From Mergibacter septicus (GTDB taxonomy: Bacteria; Pseudomonadota; Gammaproteobacteria; Enterobacterales; Pasteurellaceae), in contig NZ_CP022013.1 in the NCBI RefSeq assembly GCF_003265225.1, forward strand, positions 467,001 to 531,000: a stretch of DNA of 64,000 bases, written 5' to 3'. Under the pieces are notes generated by a model. That model was given only the letters and a program-made list of their open reading frames with translations, was not told the origin of the DNA and made no database searches. The position numbers and the translations under genes were made by a program. Position 1 is the first letter of the stretch. Each line of letters begins with the position of its first letter. This document shows, piece by piece, positions 9,632 to 17,861 of the stretch.

Positions 9632-10111
9632 ATGCAACGTTTTTTGTTTCTATTCTGTTTAAGTTTAGGAAGCAGTGGTGTTGCCTTAGCAAGTATTGAT
9701 GCATTACAGTTTAGTTCGCCACAACAAGAACGAGAATACCACGAGTTAACACAGCAGTTACGTTGTCCGCAATGTCAGAATAATAGTATTGCAGATTCTA
9801 ACGCTATTATTGCAACAGATATGCGAGCAAAAGTATTTGAGTTGTTACAACAAGGATCAAGTAAGCAACAAGTAATTGATTATATGGTGGCACGTTATGG
9901 TCATTTTGTTACTTATGATCCACCATTAAATGGTTCGACTGTCATTTTATGGTTAGCACCAGCACTTTTACTTTTATTGGGTACATTTTGGTTGCTATTT
10001 TACCGTAGAAAAGAAAGCCAAGATGTGAATTTAACAACTTCATCTAAAAGCGAATTGACACAACAAGAGCAACAACGATTAGAACAACTCTTAAAGGAAA
10101 ATAAGGAATAA
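9632..10111 (+). CDS. ccmH: cytochrome c maturation protein CcmH (N-terminal type)
   Basis: A periplasmic thiol-redox component of the heme ligase. The active motif LRCPQCQNNSIADSN is near residue 45, and a C-terminal membrane helix follows NGSTVILWL. From this ATG the protein has 159 residues and a clean signal peptide ending at VALA/SIDALQF, like the E. coli start (ALATIDVLQF). An upstream ATG at 9581 would add 17 residues, overlap dsbE and spoil the signal peptide, although it has a weak AAGGA before it, so the start is not fully certain. Only the N-terminal half of E. coli CcmH is present; the TPR half is encoded by ccmI. Confidence 0.92.
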   Translation: MQRFLFLFCLSLGSSGVALASIDALQFSSPQQEREYHELTQQLRCPQCQNNSIADSNAIIATDMRAKVFELLQQGSSKQQVIDYMVARYGHFVTYDPPLNGSTVILWLAPALLLLLGTFWLLFYRRKESQDVNLTTSSKSELTQQEQQRLEQLLKENKE

Positions 10112-10113
10112 CA

Positions 10114-11034
10114 ATGATTTTTAAGCTAAGCGTATTTGGATTAACTTTAATAGTTGGGTTAATTTGCTTTTTTCCGTTATTAAAAAATTATCGAATTAAA
10201 AAAACGAGTGAACGTGCTGAATTTAATAAAGCATTTTATTTTGATCGTTTACGTGAAATTGAACAAGATATTGAAAAAGGAATTTTAGAGAATAGTAGTG
10301 AATTAAAAACTGAGTTACAACATCGTTTACTAGAAGATGTTCCTAGCGAAAAAACAGTGGAAAAGAGCCAACCACTCAATAAGTTTTGGTTTATCGCAGG
10401 ATTTATTTTTCTTTTAGTGGTATCTTGTGGTATCTATATTCCCGTAGGATCTTGGCAGGCACAAGAAAGTTTAGAACAGAATAGTAGCCGCTTAACACAG
10501 TTATTAGATCGGTTGCGTAATAATCAAGACGAAGGTCTGAGCGAACAAGAAATGCAACAAGTTATCATTGGTTTACGTTTGAATTTACAACAACACCCTG
10601 AGAATGCAGCTAATTGGTGGTTAATGGGACAATTAGCAATGGCAACAAATAATGGGCGTTTAGCTTTAGATAGTTATGATAAAGCTTATAATTTACAACC
10701 TAGTAATCTTAAATATGCGCTTGCTTATGCAAAGATCTTAATGTTTTCTCAAGATCAAGCGGATATGGAAAAGGGACGTAATTTATTGAATCTTGTGTTA
10801 CGCCAAGATCATACTAATCTTGAAGCATTAAGTTTGCTTGCCTTTGATAATTATCAGCAAGGTAATTATCAAATGGCTATTACCGCTTGGGAATTGATGT
10901 TACGTTTCTTACCGCAAGACGATCAACGTAAAATGGTGATTGAACGTAGTATTGAGAATGCTAAACAAAGGCTAGAGCAAAGCAGTAATATCAAATCTGT
11001 ACAACCAACAACACAATCGGTAGATCAAAAATAA
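10114..11034 (+). CDS. ccmI: cytochrome c maturation TPR protein CcmI
   Basis: The apocytochrome-binding partner of CcmFH. It has 306 residues: a membrane helix at 5-22, a cytoplasmic coiled stretch with REIEQDIEKGIL, a second helix at about 91-110, then periplasmic TPR repeats (for example NWWLMGQLAMATNNGRLA and LEALSLLAFDNYQQGNY) and a Gln/Ser-rich tail. It starts 2 bases after ccmH and is the last gene of the ccm operon. Other bacteria fuse this TPR part to CcmH. Confidence 0.9.
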   Translation: MIFKLSVFGLTLIVGLICFFPLLKNYRIKKTSERAEFNKAFYFDRLREIEQDIEKGILENSSELKTELQHRLLEDVPSEKTVEKSQPLNKFWFIAGFIFLLVVSCGIYIPVGSWQAQESLEQNSSRLTQLLDRLRNNQDEGLSEQEMQQVIIGLRLNLQQHPENAANWWLMGQLAMATNNGRLALDSYDKAYNLQPSNLKYALAYAKILMFSQDQADMEKGRNLLNLVLRQDHTNLEALSLLAFDNYQQGNYQMAITAWELMLRFLPQDDQRKMVIERSIENAKQRLEQSSNIKSVQPTTQSVDQK

Positions 11035-11065
11035 ATATATCAATTAAAATTTAGATAGGAATAAA

Positions 11066-11650
11066 ATGGCTGAAGGTTTAAAAATAGGACTTGTCTCAAT
11101 TTCTGATCGAGCTTCTCAAGGTGTTTATCAAGATCAAGGTTTACCAGCATTGCAAAAGTGGTTAGAACAAGCATTGATCGATCCTTTTGAGGTGGTATCT
11201 TGTTTAATTCCTGATGAACAGGTTATGATTGAAGAAACATTGTGTCGTTTAGTAGATCAAGAAAAATGTCATTTAGTCCTCACCACAGGAGGAACAGGAC
11301 CAAGCAAACGTGATGTAACGCCTGATGCTACCTTAGCCATTGCTGATCGAGAAATGCCTGGTTTTGGGGAACAGATGAGACAAGTCAGTTTACATTTTGT
11401 ACCGACCGCAATTCTTTCTCGCCAAGTTGGTGTAATACGCAAAGAGAGCTTAATTCTTAACCTACCGGGGCAACCAAAAGCAATTAAAGAAACATTAGAA
11501 GGGGTTAAGGATAGCGATGGTAAAGTTATTGTAAAAGGGATTTTTAGTGCTGTGCCATATTGTTTACAGTTGTTAAGTGGAATTTATATTGAAACAAATC
11601 AGCGTGTAATTGAAAGTTTTCGCCCAAAATCTGCTAGACGTGAATCTTAG
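11066..11650 (+). CDS. mog: molybdopterin adenylyltransferase
   Basis: Adenylates molybdopterin to prepare it for molybdate insertion in molybdenum cofactor synthesis. It has 194 residues (E. coli 195), starts with LKIGLVSISDRASQGVYQD, and carries the MPT-binding motif TTGGTGPSKRDVTPDAT near residue 73 and LNLPGQPKA further on. It lies 31 bases after ccmI and may be cotranscribed with it. Both feed respiratory enzymes, though the link may be only positional. Confidence 0.95.
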   Translation: MAEGLKIGLVSISDRASQGVYQDQGLPALQKWLEQALIDPFEVVSCLIPDEQVMIEETLCRLVDQEKCHLVLTTGGTGPSKRDVTPDATLAIADREMPGFGEQMRQVSLHFVPTAILSRQVGVIRKESLILNLPGQPKAIKETLEGVKDSDGKVIVKGIFSAVPYCLQLLSGIYIETNQRVIESFRPKSARRES

Positions 11651-11685
11651 TTATTTTACCTAACCATTAATAGCCTGAGAGGTGA

Positions 11686-12027
<342 letters not shown>

Positions 12028-12060
12028 ATCTTGATCGACTTTTAGATAAATGAAATAAAG

Positions 12061-12089
12061 AGGTGAACTTTGGTTCACCTTAATTTTTT
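12061..12089 (+). terminator. terminator after glnB
   Basis: AGGTGAAC / GTTCACCT form a perfect 8-bp stem with a TTTG loop (12061-12080), followed by TAATTTTTT. It is a canonical rho-independent terminator. Confidence 0.85.
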
Positions 12090-12190
12090 GTAAACTTGCT
12101 TTCTTTTTCAGCGATTTTAGGACTAAATATCCTATCTTCATCTACAAAATAATTAAAAATAACGTCTTTTTATAGTAGATAATATTAGGT

Positions 12191-12448
12191 TTAAAGATCT
12201 ATTTCTAAATCACTTTCTACTTTACAGCAACAGAGTAGAACTTCATTTGTATTGCAAAATGCAAGGGGGGGATTGGGATAAGAGACTTTTCCTTTTACTA
12301 ATAAAACTCGACAAGCCCCACAGAAACCAGAACGGCATTGATATTCAGGAAAAATATTATTTTTTTCTAATGTTTCTAATAAAGAACATTGGTTGTTGTG
12401 TTTAATGGTTATTTGGCTTTTTTTAAGATAAATTGAGTAATACTGCAT
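12191..12448 (-). CDS. yfaE: class I ribonucleotide reductase maintenance ferredoxin YfaE
   Basis: An 85-residue plant-type [2Fe-2S] ferredoxin. The cluster cysteines lie in YQCRSGFCGACR and the later LLCCCK, the same layout as E. coli YfaE (YQCREGYCGSCR, LPCCCR), which helps regenerate the diferric-tyrosyl radical of NrdB. The family gene usually follows nrdAB; here no nrd gene is adjacent and it stands alone between glnB and udk. The function is inferred from the close motif match. Confidence 0.88.
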   Translation of the reverse strand: MQYYSIYLKKSQITIKHNNQCSLLETLEKNNIFPEYQCRSGFCGACRVLLVKGKVSYPNPPLAFCNTNEVLLCCCKVESDLEIDL

Positions 12449-12649
12449 AATTTATTGAGGATAATTTGACGAATAAATGGAGCATTCTAGCTGGTTTTTG
12501 CCAGAATGAAAAATTTTTGAGTATCATTTTATTTATCAAATAGATTATCCCAAAAGGATAAATTTCTCTTGCTTGGAGATACTTACTGAAAGTTGGCTTA
12601 AAGTTATTTATAATAATTAGAATTTTTTGCTTATTAGGAGGATTATTAA

Positions 12650-13300
12650 ATGTCCGCATTACTATCAACAGAATGCGTTATTATTGCCATTGCAGGTGCA
12701 TCGGCATCAGGTAAAAGCTTGATAGCATCAACAATTTATAAAGAATTATGTGAAGAATTAGGCTGTGAAGAAATTGGTATCATTTCTGAAGATTCTTATT
12801 ATAAGGATCAAAGCCATTTAGATTTAGAAACAAGAACAAAAACAAATTATGATCATCCAAATTCAATGGATCGTGATTTATTAATTGAACATCTGCAAGC
12901 GTTGAAAAAAGGGCAAGCGGTAGATATTCCACAATATAGTTATGTTGAACACACTCGCACTGATAAGACAGTTCGCTTTGAACCGAAAAAAGTGATTATT
13001 TTGGAAGGTATTTTACTCTTAACTGATGAAAGAATTCGTAACGAAGCGAGTATTTCTATTTTTGTTGATGCACCATTAGATATTTGTTTTATACGCCGTT
13101 TAAAACGAGATATGCAAGAACGTGGACGGAGTATGGAATCAGTGGTAGAACAATATCGCAAAACAGTACGTCCAATGTTTTTTCAATTTATTGAACCTTC
13201 AAAACAATATGCTGATATTATTGTGCCTAAAGGAGGAAAAAATCGAATTGCAATTAATATTCTTAAAGCCCAAATTTTACAAATGTTAAGGAAAAAATAG
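12650..13300 (+). CDS. udk: uridine kinase
   Basis: Phosphorylates uridine and cytidine with GTP or ATP in pyrimidine salvage. It has 216 residues (E. coli 213), with P-loop [11 protein letters not shown] near residue 16, DSYYKDQ near residue 44, NYDHPNSMD and the [17 protein letters not shown] motif. A strong AGGAGG lies ahead of the ATG. It is followed after 8 bases by dcd; the udk-dcd pair is conserved in related bacteria. Confidence 0.97.
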   Translation: MSALLSTECVIIAIAGASASGKSLIASTIYKELCEELGCEEIGIISEDSYYKDQSHLDLETRTKTNYDHPNSMDRDLLIEHLQALKKGQAVDIPQYSYVEHTRTDKTVRFEPKKVIILEGILLLTDERIRNEASISIFVDAPLDICFIRRLKRDMQERGRSMESVVEQYRKTVRPMFFQFIEPSKQYADIIVPKGGKNRIAINILKAQILQMLRKK

Positions 13301-13308
13301 GAGACATT

Positions 13309-13890
13309 ATGCGGTTGTGTGATACTGATATTGAACGTTATTTAGATGAAGGAAAAATAGCACTTACCCCACGTCCTGATAATAATAAAATTAATGGGGC
13401 AACAGTTGATGTTCGGTTAGGAAATTCTTTTCGAGTCTTTCGGGATCATTCAGCCGCTTATATTGATTTAAGTGGGCCGAAAGAACAAGTTGCAGAACAA
13501 TTAGAACAAGTGATGAGTGATGAAATTTTACTTGATGATGATGAAGTATTTTTCTTACACCCGGGTGTATTGGCATTAGCAACCACGTTTGAATCAGTTA
13601 AATTACCTGCCAATATTATTGGGTGGCTTGATGGACGCTCATCATTAGCTCGATTAGGGTTAATGGTACACGTTACCGCACATAGAATCGATCCCGGTTG
13701 GGAAGGACGGATTGTCTTAGAGTTCTATAATTCTGGTAAATTACCTTTAGCTTTACGCCCTAAAATGGTTATCGGAGCATTAAGTTTTGAAGTGCTAAGT
13801 GGAGAAGCAGCTCGTCCATATAATAGTCGTCAAAATGCAAAATATAAAAATCAGCAAGGTGCGGTAGCGAGCAAAATTAATGAAGATTAA
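13309..13890 (+). CDS. dcd: dCTP deaminase
   Basis: Deaminates dCTP to dUTP, the main source of dUMP for thymidylate synthesis. It has 193 residues, as in E. coli. The active-site region [17 protein letters not shown] contains the conserved Arg-Ser-Ser, followed by [19 protein letters not shown] with the catalytic Glu (E138 in E. coli). It lies 8 bases after udk, and an AsmA-like gene follows, the same neighbourhood (asmA-dcd-udk) as in E. coli. Confidence 0.97.
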   Translation: MRLCDTDIERYLDEGKIALTPRPDNNKINGATVDVRLGNSFRVFRDHSAAYIDLSGPKEQVAEQLEQVMSDEILLDDDEVFFLHPGVLALATTFESVKLPANIIGWLDGRSSLARLGLMVHVTAHRIDPGWEGRIVLEFYNSGKLPLALRPKMVIGALSFEVLSGEAARPYNSRQNAKYKNQQGAVASKINED

Positions 13891-13909
13891 ATAATCAGAG
13901 AATAGACAG

Positions 13910-15202
13910 ATGAAAAGATTTTCTATTTTATTATCGATTTTTTTAGTAATGAGTTTAAGCTCATGCGGATATATTAAAGAAAAATTATCTCAAAAAGTTG
14001 AAAAAGAATTAGCTGAAAAAAATATTCAACTTTCTTCAAAAGATATCGATGTTTCTTTTTTTCCGCCTAAAATAAAAGTTGAAAAACTAAGCTATATTAT
14101 TCCAGAAAAAAACAGCTCTGGTGTATTGCAAGTTCCTCACGCTCAAATTAATTTTAATTATTCAGCGATATTGAGTTCTAACCCTATTATTGAAGAATTA
14201 AGTTTAGAAAAAGGCACATTCTTTTTATATTCTCCTCAGTTGCAAAAAAGTGAAGTTTTATTAACGGATATTAATGCAAAGGTAGAACCACAAGCAGGTT
14301 GGAAAGTTTTAAAGATCCAAGCTCAAGCAAAAGATTTTAATCATAACCAGTTTGATTTAACGGGAAATTTATTGCCGTTAGAGAATAGTATTGGGCTTGA
14401 AAAAATTAAAGGTATTGTTGAATTAAAAAAGAATATTTTATTTCCACAAAAGAAAATAACGCTTGAAATAGCCAAAGGAAAATTTGAGTATGCCCCTACT
14501 CAGTATTTGTTATTACAGCAAATAAAAATTAATCAAGCAGAAATTACTCAATTTGAATTAAAAAGTATCAAGCAAGGCTACCATTTCACAACACAATGGA
14601 ATTTAAAAGAAAATTTATCTGGTACCGTTATTAAGCAACAGGTAAATAACCAAGAGCAGTTAAAAATAGGGATAAATTCAAATTATTTTAATTCTGAAAT
14701 CTTGAGTAAATTATTAGGTAGAGAATCTTGGGTAGATGGTGTATTTCGTTTTAATTCTGATATTATTTGGCGAAATGATATGGCAGATTATGCGGAAATC
14801 AGTTTTGAGTCTTTATTGCCCGGAAAAATACATAATATTGGATTAGCTCCGCTATTATCAAAATATTTTAAAGTTTTATCACACAATCAACAGGATAAGA
14901 ATATTACTATTTTTGATAAATTGGGTGTAAAAGCCGTATGGCAAAATCAACATTTTAATTTAAATAATTTTCAACTATCTGTTGCGAAAATTAATTTAAA
15001 TGGACATGGGATTGTCGAGCCAAATCAAAATCAGTGTGATTTTCTGCTAAAAACATCGACTGATGATTCTCGTTATCAGGATATTCCAATCTCAATCCAT
15101 ATTTTTGGAGATTGTCGTTCACCACAATATAAGATCGATCTAAATGAAACTTTAAAACAAAATTTACGTTCTCGCTTAAAATCTTTTTTACAAAAATTGT
15201 AG
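13910..15202 (+). CDS. AsmA-like lipoprotein
   Basis: A 430-residue envelope protein of the AsmA type by position (after udk-dcd, where E. coli has asmA) and by its C-terminal pattern (LSVAKINLNGHGIVEP, then DIPISIHIFGDCRSPQYKIDL). Unlike E. coli AsmA (about 617 residues, anchored by a membrane helix) it starts with a lipoprotein signal whose lipobox is LSSC at C19, followed by a charged coiled stretch. The middle is very lysine- and asparagine-rich. AsmA proteins are linked to phospholipid transport and outer membrane homeostasis. The call of AsmA family is moderately sure; the exact role is unknown. Confidence 0.72.
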   Translation: MKRFSILLSIFLVMSLSSCGYIKEKLSQKVEKELAEKNIQLSSKDIDVSFFPPKIKVEKLSYIIPEKNSSGVLQVPHAQINFNYSAILSSNPIIEELSLEKGTFFLYSPQLQKSEVLLTDINAKVEPQAGWKVLKIQAQAKDFNHNQFDLTGNLLPLENSIGLEKIKGIVELKKNILFPQKKITLEIAKGKFEYAPTQYLLLQQIKINQAEITQFELKSIKQGYHFTTQWNLKENLSGTVIKQQVNNQEQLKIGINSNYFNSEILSKLLGRESWVDGVFRFNSDIIWRNDMADYAEISFESLLPGKIHNIGLAPLLSKYFKVLSHNQQDKNITIFDKLGVKAVWQNQHFNLNNFQLSVAKINLNGHGIVEPNQNQCDFLLKTSTDDSRYQDIPISIHIFGDCRSPQYKIDLNETLKQNLRSRLKSFLQKL

Positions 15203-15228
15203 TTTTAGCAAGTTAAATAACTAACAAA

Positions 15229-15256
15229 AGGGTATCAATAGGATACTCTTTTTTTA
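15229..15256 (+). terminator. terminator after the AsmA-like gene
   Basis: AGGGTATC / GATACTCT form an 8-bp stem (one G-T pair) with a 5-base loop (15229-15249), followed by seven T. Confidence 0.8.
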
Positions 15257-15335
15257 TCTCTTTTAATTGACTAGTAAAAATAACTATTTAATAAAATAAG
15301 TTAGGAATAAAAATAAAAGGAATAAGAAGAGAAGT

Positions 15336-15412
15336 TGGCGGAATGGACGGGACTCGAACCCGCGACCCCCTGCGTGACAGGCAGGTATTCTAACCAGCTG
15401 AACTACCACTCC
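15336..15412 (-). tRNA. tRNA-Asp (anticodon GTC), copy 2 in transcript order
   Basis: 77 bases including an encoded CCA. The acceptor stem is GGAGTGG paired with CCATTCC, the discriminator is G, and the anticodon loop is CTGTCAC (anticodon GTC). The T-arm is GGGTTCGAGTCCC. It matches E. coli tRNA-Asp closely and is identical to the copy 74 bases upstream. Confidence 0.97.
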
Positions 15413-15486
15413 GCATTAGTGATCTATTAATTGAATTGAGTTTTAGGGGAATACTTTTTAATCTAAAGTTAAGATAAGATAAAAAG

Positions 15487-15563
15487 TGGCGGAATGGACG
15501 GGACTCGAACCCGCGACCCCCTGCGTGACAGGCAGGTATTCTAACCAGCTGAACTACCACTCC
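15487..15563 (-). tRNA. tRNA-Asp (anticodon GTC), copy 1 in transcript order
   Basis: Identical in all 77 bases to the downstream copy. It lies about 100 bases beyond the end of dnaQ on the same strand. A dnaQ/tRNA-Asp neighbourhood also occurs in E. coli. The two are probably cotranscribed. Confidence 0.97.
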
Positions 15564-15633
15564 GCAAACTCGTGGCGAATAATAATCAGGATTTTTTACT
15601 CCGTCAATATATTTTTTTCAAAAATATTTCAAC

Positions 15634-15650
15634 TGCCTATTCAATAGGCA
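15634..15650. repeat. 17-base palindrome after dnaQ
   Basis: TGCCTATT-C-AATAGGCA is a perfect inverted repeat just past the dnaQ stop. It has no clear T-run on the dnaQ strand after the stem, so it may be a weak terminator or an RNA-processing signal between dnaQ and the tRNA genes. Confidence 0.4.
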
Positions 15651-15663
15651 AAAAGCATATTAT

Positions 15664-16449
15664 TTAATGCTTTTGTTCTGAATTTAGACGACCCAACCAA
15701 ATGCAATTCTCTTTGCTTTTTTTATTGATTTTTTCTAAGAATGCTTGATGTGCCTCTTGTTCTTCAGGATTAGCATATAATACTGTTAAATTTTTATGAT
15801 TTTGTAATGCAGTAAGAGAAGAATCTGTTTCAAATTGCCCACTATGCTGAATAGTAGCGTTTTCATTATCCTCACTAAATAAACTTACTTGTCCCCCCGT
15901 CATTGTTAAATAAACATCAGCTAAGATCTCGGCATCAAGTAACGCCCCGTGTAGTGTTCGTTTACTATTATCAATACCTAAACGATCGCACAGTGCATCT
16001 AAATTATTCCGTTTTCCCGGATACATTTGACGAGCAAGAGCAAGACTATCGGTTATTTGGCAAATATTCTCGGTTTTAATTTGATTATTCGGGAGTTTTG
16101 AAAATTCATAATCAATAAATCCAATATCGAAAGCAGCATTATGAATGATTAATTCTGCCCCTTCGATAAAGTGAAGAAATTCAGGGGCAATTTCTGCAAA
16201 GCTAGGTTTATCAGCAAGCATTTCATCGGTAAGACCGTGAACGGCGACTGCTTCAGGATCTACTGGACGAGTAGGTTTGATATACACGTGGAATGTTCTT
16301 CCAGTTAAACGGCGATTAATAACCTCAACCGCACCAATTTCAATAATACAGTGGTCTTGATAGTGCGGTGTGCCGTCTTTATTCATACCTGTGGTTTCAG
16401 TATCAAGGATAACTTGTCGTTTGATATCAGGATTGTAATTTTTTAGCAT
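15664..16449 (-). CDS. dnaQ: DNA polymerase III epsilon subunit (3'-5' proofreading exonuclease)
   Basis: The proofreading exonuclease of the replicative polymerase. It has 261 residues, with all three DEDDh motifs: Exo I VILDTETTGMN (residue 14 on), Exo II IIHNAAFDIGFIDYE, and Exo III TLHGALLDAEILADVY. The C-terminal part holds the site that binds the alpha subunit; a clamp-binding QVSLFSE motif follows Exo III. It is divergent from rnhA, the same classic arrangement as in E. coli. Confidence 0.97.
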   Translation of the reverse strand: MLKNYNPDIKRQVILDTETTGMNKDGTPHYQDHCIIEIGAVEVINRRLTGRTFHVYIKPTRPVDPEAVAVHGLTDEMLADKPSFAEIAPEFLHFIEGAELIIHNAAFDIGFIDYEFSKLPNNQIKTENICQITDSLALARQMYPGKRNNLDALCDRLGIDNSKRTLHGALLDAEILADVYLTMTGGQVSLFSEDNENATIQHSGQFETDSSLTALQNHKNLTVLYANPEEQEAHQAFLEKINKKSKENCIWLGRLNSEQKH

Positions 16450-16617
16450 AATGGATTACTCATTGATCGAACATTAGAGATTATTATAGCGGGTAATAGT
16501 GTAATGTCATCAGTTAGAAGGTAAAAGCTGAGACAAACAAGGGTTGAAACTAAAAGGCTTAGCTACTAACATAGCCTAGTTTTAATCAGCATAAATATAA
16601 TGAAATTTAGGAAGAAA

Positions 16618-17082
16618 ATGCGGAAAAAAATTACAATCTTTACAGATGGTTCTTGTTTAGGCAACCCCGGAGCAGGTGGTATAGGGGTTTTATTACGTTA
16701 CAAACAGCATCAAAAAACTATCAGTAAAGGTTATTTTCTGACAACCAATAATCGTATGGAATTACGTGCAGCGATTGAGGCGTTAAATTGTTTAAAAGAA
16801 CCCTGTGATGTTGAGTTACATAGTGATAGCCAGTATTTAAAAAATGGCATCACTAAATGGATTTTTAACTGGAAAAAGAATAATTGGCGAACAAGTCAGA
16901 AAAAACCAATTAAAAATCAAGATCTTTGGGTGGCATTAGATGAGGCGATTGCTACACATTGTGTCCAGTGGTATTGGGTAAAAGGTCATTCTGGACAGGT
17001 AGAAAATGAACAATGCGATCAACTTGCACGGCAAGGGGCAAATAATCCGACTTTAGTCGATCAAGGCTATCAAACAGAATAA
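16618..17082 (+). CDS. rnhA: ribonuclease HI
   Basis: Cleaves the RNA strand of RNA-DNA hybrids. The catalytic acids are visible: Asp in [12 protein letters not shown], Glu in [13 protein letters not shown], Asp in [12 protein letters not shown], the His loop WVKGHSG and a final Asp in NEQCDQLAR. The chosen ATG gives 154 residues (E. coli 155) and the start [13 protein letters not shown]. It has a good AGGAAG ribosome binding site at about 16609, while an in-frame ATG at 16600 has none. It is divergent from dnaQ. Confidence 0.95.
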   Translation: MRKKITIFTDGSCLGNPGAGGIGVLLRYKQHQKTISKGYFLTTNNRMELRAAIEALNCLKEPCDVELHSDSQYLKNGITKWIFNWKKNNWRTSQKKPIKNQDLWVALDEAIATHCVQWYWVKGHSGQVENEQCDQLARQGANNPTLVDQGYQTE

Positions 17083-17101
17083 TTAGGGGAGAATAAAGAA
17101 A

Positions 17102-17830
17102 ATGCTAACCGTTTTAAATGCACTAAATGATAACTATATTTGGCTATATAGTGATAATCGAAAAGATTTATTGGTGGTAGATCCTACCGTTGCAGCACCA
17201 GTTTTAACCTTTTTACAACAGCATTCTGAATATCAATTAACCGCCATTTTACTCACCCATAATCACTACGATCATATTGATGGGGTAGCGGAGTTACGTT
17301 TGCATTATCCGCAAGTCCCTGTTTATGGACCGCAAGAAATAGAGAATGTACAACAAGGATTATTAACACAAATCATTGAGGTTGGACGGTTAAATATTGG
17401 ACATTATAACATTGAGATTTTATCAACAGGCGGGCATACTGCCGGACATCTCAGCTATTTGATTAATAGCCACCTTTTTTGTGGGGATACTCTATTTTCT
17501 GCAGGTTGTGGTCGAGTCTTTACGCAAGATTATGCTCAAATGTTTAATTCGTTACAAACTTTAAAAAAATTACCTACTACAACAATCATCTGCCCAGCAC
17601 ACGAATATACCTTATCAAATCTCGCCTTTGCTCGAACGGTTGATCTTGAGGATGAAGGCTTTCAAACAGCGGTTAAGCAACATCAACAATGGGCAATACA
17701 AAAGCGACAGGCAGGAGAAGCAACATTGCCAGTTACTTTAGCAGGCGAATTACAAATTAATCCATTCTTAAGGGCAAAAAATTTAGCAGAATTTATTCAG
17801 CTACGCCAAGCTAAAGATCAGTTTAAATAG
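17102..17830 (+). CDS. gloB: hydroxyacylglutathione hydrolase (glyoxalase II)
   Basis: Hydrolyses S-lactoylglutathione to D-lactate and glutathione, the second step of methylglyoxal detoxification. It has 242 residues with the metallo-beta-lactamase fold: metal ligands in LTHNHYDHIDGV, the GGHTAGHLSYL histidine, FCGDTLFSAGCGR and PAHEYTLSN. It lies 19 bases after rnhA; rnhA and gloB are also neighbours in enteric bacteria. Confidence 0.95.
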   Translation: MLTVLNALNDNYIWLYSDNRKDLLVVDPTVAAPVLTFLQQHSEYQLTAILLTHNHYDHIDGVAELRLHYPQVPVYGPQEIENVQQGLLTQIIEVGRLNIGHYNIEILSTGGHTAGHLSYLINSHLFCGDTLFSAGCGRVFTQDYAQMFNSLQTLKKLPTTTIICPAHEYTLSNLAFARTVDLEDEGFQTAVKQHQQWAIQKRQAGEATLPVTLAGELQINPFLRAKNLAEFIQLRQAKDQFK

Positions 17831-17861
17831 ATTCAACCAAAAGATGAGGGTGGTAATAAAA

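Noticed and set aside
12423-12668. 81-codon minus-strand frame upstream of yfaE
   Set aside because: It overlaps the yfaE start and the udk start; it would occupy the divergent promoter region and lacks a ribosome binding site.
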